Origin: a virus
Virus record (IMG/VR): IMGVR_UViG_3300038701_001382
Coordinates: 1-38,525 of that record
Direction: 5' to 3' (one strand)
Length of the DNA stretch: 38,525 bases
Of the stretch, positions 34,997 through 38,525 are shown in pieces. The notes beneath the pieces are model-generated. The model had not been told where the DNA came from. It searched no databases and saw nothing but the letters and a program-made list of their open reading frames with translations. The position numbers and the translations under genes are program-made. Every line of letters begins with the position of its first letter. Position 1 is the stretch's first letter.

Positions 34997-36379
34997 TTAA
35001 CCCCTGTAGATAAACGTTTCGCGTGAACCGTTGATGCGCTTCTCTATGATTCCTTTTGACAGTAGTGAATTCATAGCATCGTCGATTTTGTTCCTTGCGT
35101 TCTTGCCGTGCTGCTTGAAAATGTCGTGCTTGACTAGTGCGTCCTTTATCTGGCGCATAGTTTTTCCAGATATGCCTTTTGCGTTGTTGGCCATGTAGTC
35201 CTCAAGCTTGCTTATTTCAACATTCTTGCCTGAAATGCCCTTCTCCTCACAAAGGCTAACCATTCCCATTAGGATTGATTTCACTACAGCTATCGCTATT
35301 GTCATTGTGTCCTTGTCGATCTCTTTGTTTTCGTCGTAACCCTCCATTACGTGAATGGTGGCGGCTACCTTGTACATTTGGAAAGCCATCTTCGACCATA
35401 TGCCACGGAATAGGCTGGTTGAGTATTTCTCTCCATCAGCCAGACTTGGCTCAATATCAATCATTTGATTAATAACCAGTCTATAAGCCTCTTTGCTGAT
35501 TCTTATCATGGCGAGATCTTCAATCCCGGTCTTTTTAATCCGGTTAGTTATGATTGAGGCAATATTGTTGAAATCGTTAATTTTGTCGTAGGTTCCAGCT
35601 CCGTACATTTCAGGGTTTCTAGTGCCGAACATGTTCCCCTCAAGTATCATCAGAAAGCGCTCACAAAGCCCTGTGCCGTCCGATTTCTTTAAGACCATAT
35701 CTATCACGCCTTCTTGGCTTATCGCTATCATGCTTCCGTGAGGCTTGCCGAAAAAGCCGCTTCGACTAACACGGTCTGAAGCGTGCCACTCGCCATTGAA
35801 GCCTTTAAGTATAATGTCCTTGTTTGACTGGCCATCACTGTAAGCGCCACCAATCATCGTTTTAATCAATCCTTGCTCGGTACTACATAGAGCAAACAAT
35901 CCATTGGTCTTTGTCATTGACTCGTCAACCGCTTCCGGCGTTGGATCTGTCATTGGTAGCCTTAGCATTTGGTTTTCTGCAAGCTCCTTGAGTTCATAAT
36001 CATCAAGGTCGCCCTTTTTGTCCTTCTCTGACTTGGCGATTTGCTTCCTAACCTCTTCGCGCTTCTTGTTTATCTCTGATATTGAGTTCATGAAGCCTTC
36101 TTGAAGACACTCGAGCGTTGAGGTTTTGGCTGAACCCGGCGGTTGCTCTCCAAGCACATACAAGCCGACAGGCATTCTGCTGTTACTTGTTCCCTTTGAT
36201 ACGCAGTAAGCGGTGCTGCATATCTGACTAGCAACGCCGATAGCAATTAGCGTTGTTGTCTCTAGCGGGAACTGGTTGTTGTTTGACGCCTCTCTCGCTG
36301 CGTCTCCGATTACTGTGCCTTTCATGAATGCGCTAATGTAAGCGCTTGATTCTGGTTTGTTGATAGCCTTCTTGGACAT
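34997..36379 (-). CDS. DUF3987-family replicative ATPase (primase-helicase partner)
   Basis: 460 residues. The Walker A-like GEQPPGSAKT at 77-86 is followed by a charged coil (KKREEVRKQIAKSEKDKKG), then the DUF3987 signature DPTPEAVDESMTKTNGLFAL near 143-162 with CSTEQGLIKTM (acidic Walker B-like), GFNGEWHASDRVSRSG and a C-terminal winged-helix-like region (ISGKTMRQIKDALVKHDIF). Family members act as helicase-like partners of P4-type primases. It starts with GAGAGG upstream and lies close to the origin-like repeats, so it is the best candidate for the initiator helicase. Confidence 0.85.
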   Translation of the reverse strand: MSKKAINKPESSAYISAFMKGTVIGDAAREASNNNQFPLETTTLIAIGVASQICSTAYCVSKGTSNSRMPVGLYVLGEQPPGSAKTSTLECLQEGFMNSISEINKKREEVRKQIAKSEKDKKGDLDDYELKELAENQMLRLPMTDPTPEAVDESMTKTNGLFALCSTEQGLIKTMIGGAYSDGQSNKDIILKGFNGEWHASDRVSRSGFFGKPHGSMIAISQEGVIDMVLKKSDGTGLCERFLMILEGNMFGTRNPEMYGAGTYDKINDFNNIASIITNRIKKTGIEDLAMIRISKEAYRLVINQMIDIEPSLADGEKYSTSLFRGIWSKMAFQMYKVAATIHVMEGYDENKEIDKDTMTIAIAVVKSILMGMVSLCEEKGISGKNVEISKLEDYMANNAKGISGKTMRQIKDALVKHDIFKQHGKNARNKIDDAMNSLLSKGIIEKRINGSRETFIYRG

Positions 36380-36382
36380 TTA

Positions 36383-36592
36383 TTAAGCCTCTCTCAATGC
36401 GTAAAGCGTGCCGTCTGTAATTCTTGTTGTAACTATCCAGCCTTTTCGCTTGGCTGTCTGTAGTAAGCTCCTTTGCGCTCTTAATGCTGTCCTGCCGTTT
36501 AGCGGAACAATGACCACTCTCCCTATGACAAGGAATGAATAATCAATCCCGGCTCTTCTCTTTGGTAACGATAAAAACTCTGACTTATTCAT
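36383..36592 (-). CDS. small basic protein, first gene of the replication operon
   Basis: 69 residues, strongly basic, starting MNKSEFLSLPKRRAGIDYSF with a helical basic part (RTALRAQRSLLQTAKRKGWI). The motif is reminiscent of small DNA-binding proteins, but no family is recognised. It lies directly beside the repeat-rich origin region and could bind it. ATG 36592 with AGGTGG upstream is preferred over 36619. No clear promoter is seen in the repeats upstream. Confidence 0.62.
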   Translation of the reverse strand: MNKSEFLSLPKRRAGIDYSFLVIGRVVIVPLNGRTALRAQRSLLQTAKRKGWIVTTRITDGTLYALREA

Positions 36593-36619
36593 ACTAAACC
36601 ACCTGAATCTGTGTTTCAC

Positions 36620-37070
36620 ATATGTTCGTCAAAATTACTCACAATGTAAAGTGCAAAAATCCGATTGATAATCGCCGTGTTAATCTCTTTTTTCGATAAA
36701 ATCAGGCTTAAATCAGCTTAAATTCGTCATTGACGACAAAAAACGTCGTCACGGTTTTGTTATATAAATCATTTACTTAACGTATGTTGCGGATATTTCG
36801 ACGAATTTCGAATCGTCAAGGTTTTTCTATGTAAATCATATACTTAAGCTATTTTTTGCCAAAATGACGAATCGCACGCCCATATCTGAGAATCAGCGCC
36901 GATAAAAATGGGCGCAAAAATAGAAAAAAATAGAAAAATAGAAAAAGAGAGAGGGGGGTTAGTCGTCATTTATTATTATAATATACTTAATCCCTTACTC
37001 CATAAGGGCTGAGCGTGACGACAACCATGACGAAAAGTGCAGAATTTTGACGAAAATGACGAATCCTAGA
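36620..37070. other. probable replication origin: TGACGA iterons and AT-rich tract
   Basis: No gene is seen at 36593-37140. TGACGA or its complement occurs at 36626, 36724, 36731, 36746, 36813, 36865, 36963, 37016, 37028, 37048 and 37057: 11 copies in 437 bp, where about 0.2 would be expected. A 34-nt direct repeat (36747-36780 and 36814-36847, 29/34 identical) joins one iteron to an AT-rich CTTAA end; a shorter third copy ends at 36990. An A-rich tract lies at 36915-36958. It stands next to the ATPase/primase operon, as an origin should. Confidence 0.75.
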
Positions 37071-37079
37071 TTATTTCTC

Positions 37080-37114
37080 TTGCACTCTGGATAAATATAG
37101 TTATTATGTAGTTA
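37080..37114 (+). promoter_or_regulatory. rightward promoter with two TAGTTA repeats
   Basis: TTGCAC 37080-37085, 16-nt spacer, TATTAT 37102-37107. TAGTTA at 37098 and 37109 are 11 bp apart, the reverse orientation of the TAACTA operator. It drives the right-end genes. Confidence 0.68.
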
Positions 37115-37140
37115 TCGAAACAAACAAGAGTAACAAGATT

Positions 37141-37368
37141 ATGAACAACGAATTAAAAGACCACCTAACACATATTGGACAACATGAGCAGGTTAGTTGC
37201 TGTAAGTGCAAAAATCCTATCCCGACACAACCGCTGGACTATGAAGAGAAGCAGGAGTCGACAACACCATTAGTCGAAATTCATTATGAATACTGTCACG
37301 GCATATACGTTGTGCTTGGTTTGCTGATTGGGATGATTATCGGCTTTTGCTTTGGGGTGGCTCGCTAA
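37141..37368 (+). CDS. small membrane protein with Cys motif
   Basis: 75 residues. N-terminal soluble part with VSCCKCKNPIP (possible metal site), then a C-terminal membrane helix (about 55-73, GIYVVLGLLIGMIIGFCFGV). It starts 27 nt after the TAGTTA repeats. No known family. The next gene's ATG overlaps its stop (TAATG). Confidence 0.6.
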   Translation: MNNELKDHLTHIGQHEQVSCCKCKNPIPTQPLDYEEKQESTTPLVEIHYEYCHGIYVVLGLLIGMIIGFCFGVAR

Positions 37369-37499
37369 TGTCATTAGTCGAATTCGAAACGCAGTACATG
37401 ATAGAGCTTGAAGATGAATGGGCATCATGTCGCGGCACATTCCTTAATTGGGGCGAGTTTGTTTATCAGCGTTGGATGGAGTTTAGTTATGGTTCTTAG
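37368..37499 (+). CDS. small acidic hypothetical protein
   Basis: 43 residues starting MSLVEFETQYMIELEDEWAS and ending FVYQRWMEFSYGS. Acidic and aromatic. Its ATG overlaps the preceding stop and its end overlaps the following start by 11 nt, so it sits in a tightly coupled chain. Not recognised. Confidence 0.58.
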   Translation: MSLVEFETQYMIELEDEWASCRGTFLNWGEFVYQRWMEFSYGS

Positions 37500-37614
37500 G
37501 GGATTGATCTGGGTTGCTATGGCGTTTGGTCTGGCTTGGTTTGGTGCACCGTGGGAACCGATATGTACCTGTATTATCTGTTCTCAGTTGTGGTTTATAA
37601 GGAGTTGGAAATAA
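37489..37614 (+). CDS. small membrane protein
   Basis: 41 residues with a hydrophobic helix (about 5-19, GLIWVAMAFGLAWFG) and a Cys-containing tail (PICTCIICSQLW). GGAG lies about 8 nt before the ATG. The stop overlaps the HNH gene start (TAATG). Role unknown. Confidence 0.52.
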   Translation: MVLRGLIWVAMAFGLAWFGAPWEPICTCIICSQLWFIRSWK

Positions 37615-37961
37615 TGCCACCTAGACTACCTAAAAGCTGCCGTGAGCGTGGTTGTCCTAATACAACAACGGAGAGTCACGGTTACTGCACCAAGCATGCT
37701 GGTTTAGCGTCATGGGGTAAGTATCAGCAGCAACGTGGCACTAACCCATATAATAACCGTAAGTGGTATGCACTACGCGATAAGGTGAAGCGTAGGGACC
37801 AAGGATTGTGTCAGGAGTGCAAGCGTAACAACCGGGTTACTGCTGGCACACAGTGTGACCACATCCTGTCACTGGCTCGTGGTGGTGAGATGTACGATAT
37901 CAATAATGTAGAGCTGCTGTGTAAGCAGTGTCATAACAAGAAGACAGCGAGAGGTGAGTAA
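37614..37961 (+). CDS. HNH endonuclease (packaging-associated)
   Basis: 115 residues. The N-terminal zinc knuckle CRERGCPN with C-T-K-H is typical of phage HNH proteins. The body has the YNNRKWYALRDKVKRRD stretch, CQECKRNN, then the HNH core CDHILSLARGGEMYDINNVE and LLCKQCHNKKT. In HK97-like cos phages this enzyme helps terminase cut at cos. Its place beside the right end, before terS on a circularised map, agrees. Strong AAGGAG at 37599-37604. The upstream in-frame extension is not used. Confidence 0.92.
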   Translation: MPPRLPKSCRERGCPNTTTESHGYCTKHAGLASWGKYQQQRGTNPYNNRKWYALRDKVKRRDQGLCQECKRNNRVTAGTQCDHILSLARGGEMYDINNVELLCKQCHNKKTARGE

Positions 37962-38125
37962 TGATAAGAGAGGATGGATACTACTGGGTTAAGCGTCAAA
38001 ACGTCTGGGTGATTGAGTATTTCTGCAATAATGCTGGTGAGCCATTCTGGACGATGGAAGGTGGTACAGTGTTGGAAAGGTTCTGGCAAGAGATTGACGA
38101 AAGACGAGTGGTGAGAGGTGAGTGA
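37961..38125 (+). CDS. small hypothetical protein
   Basis: 54 residues, Trp- and Tyr-rich (MIREDGYYWVKRQNVWVIEY, GEPFWTMEGGTVLERFW), resembling small phage proteins with WxVxRxxxWxVxEY strands found next to HNH or early genes. The ATG overlaps the HNH stop (TAATG). Function unknown. Confidence 0.62.
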   Translation: MIREDGYYWVKRQNVWVIEYFCNNAGEPFWTMEGGTVLERFWQEIDERRVVRGE

Positions 38126-38126
38126 T

Positions 38127-38345
38127 ATGTTTGAGGTAATTGGGTTTGCGATTGCGTTGATTGTTATGTGTGGCTTCACCGTGATGATGATATTTATCGG
38201 CGTATACTGCATGGGACAATACAACATAGGAGGAGTTCCTCACACATGGAAGGATAGAGTCTGGATTATTCCAGCTTTGATTCTGCTTTATTTAGGATGG
38301 AGTGTGTTAATAGATAACTCACCAATAAGCATTGTTATAAGCTAG
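38127..38345 (+). CDS. small two-helix membrane protein
   Basis: 72 residues with two hydrophobic helices (about 3-27, FEVIGFAIALIVMCGFTVMM; and about 47-62, IIPALILLYLGWSVLI) joined by a polar loop. GAGGTG at 38114-38119 supports ATG 38127 rather than GTG 38118. It is the last gene before the right-end terminator. Function not recognised; holin-like topology is possible but unproven. Confidence 0.58.
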   Translation: MFEVIGFAIALIVMCGFTVMMIFIGVYCMGQYNIGGVPHTWKDRVWIIPALILLYLGWSVLIDNSPISIVIS

Positions 38346-38380
38346 ACGATTAATATAACAAAACATTCTAAGCTACCAGA

Positions 38381-38409
38381 AGCCCTCTAACGCACATAGA
38401 GGGCTTTTT
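38381..38409 (+). terminator. intrinsic terminator at the right end
   Basis: Nine-bp stem AGCCCTCTA (38381-38389) / TAGAGGGCT (38397-38405), 7-nt loop and T5. It ends the HNH operon before the packaging region. Confidence 0.88.
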
Positions 38410-38513
38410 GCATTCATTAATGCCTATCTATGTCTTTTATCGTTAATAGGGGGCTATGACAATCTCTGGAGCTGGAGGGGGCTAAATACCGCCGTTCATC
38501 TTCTTTTCTTCCC
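38410..38513. other. right-end non-coding region, probable part of the packaging site
   Basis: No gene. It has G-rich patches (GGGGGC at 38448-38453 and GGAGGGGGC at 38474-38482) and CGCCGTTCA at 38490-38498, which also occurs at 22-30. The phage sequence stops at 38513, with adapter sequence after it, consistent with a physical DNA end. Confidence 0.4.
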
Positions 38514-38525
38514 AGATCGGAAGAG
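38514..38525 (+). other. sequencing adapter remnant, not phage DNA
   Basis: AGATCGGAAGAG is the start of the common Illumina TruSeq adapter, all 12 bases matching. It should be trimmed. Its presence exactly at the contig end shows that reads ran off a fragment end at 38513. Confidence 0.93.

Noticed and set aside
1-38525. CRISPR array, tRNA genes, insertion sequence or integrase
   Set aside because: No regularly spaced repeat-spacer units, no cloverleaf, no transposase or integrase motifs were seen on reading both strands. Weak tRNA-like folds could be missed without a scan.

Overview
The window is a nearly complete genome of a tailed double-stranded DNA phage with siphovirus gene order and an HK97-type head. 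It carries P27-type terminase, portal, S78 protease, capsid, connectors, tail tube, frameshifted tail chaperones, tape measure, tail tip and fiber genes. There is no integrase, no recognisable CI-type maintenance repressor, no DNA polymerase and no tRNA. An HNH endonuclease just before the right end and terminase at the left end fit a cos-type packaging region across the two ends. The last 12 bases (38514-38525) match the start of the Illumina adapter, so phage sequence ends at 38513. The host is not identifiable; a gammaproteobacterium is a plausible guess.

Layout. 135-7432 (+): packaging, head and head-tail joining genes, with a terminator just after the capsid gene. 7433-8968 (+): a fiber-like protein and a small membrane/coiled-coil protein behind their own promoter and hairpin. 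8982-12869 (-): an accessory island lying antisense inside the structural region, with two PP-loop (PAPS-reductase-like) enzymes and five unknown proteins. 12982-17435 (+): tail tube to minor tail proteins. 17539-18103 (+): a three-gene accessory cassette inside the tail operon. 18160-23604 (+): tail assembly protease-like protein, tail tip and fiber. 23681-25845 (+, one gene -): a regulatory switch and lysis genes. 25857-36592 (-): the early region, with nucleotide hydrolase, two methyltransferases, VRR nuclease, SSB, RecE-like exonuclease, helicase, a truncated beta-clamp homologue and a primase/ATPase pair. 36593-37140: a probable replication origin dense in TGACGA repeats. 37141-38345 (+): small genes and the HNH endonuclease.

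Two things stand out. First, about ten intergenic regions carry direct repeats of TAACTA (or close variants) at exactly 11-bp spacing, usually over or beside the -10 box of a good sigma70 promoter. One lies between a small HTH-like regulator gene (24484-24813) and a divergent membrane-protein gene. This looks like a genome-wide regulon run by one DNA-binding protein. Second, the 184-residue beta-clamp homologue (33294-33848) lacks domain 1 and half of domain 3 but keeps nearly all residues of the partner-binding pocket. That suggests a clamp mimic rather than a ring-forming clamp.

Three genes (7588, 18160, 24901) start immediately after a hairpin plus exactly six T, with no Shine-Dalgarno sequence. 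Seven genes under 60 codons, on both strands, were found by reading overlapping start and stop codons; they are listed below.
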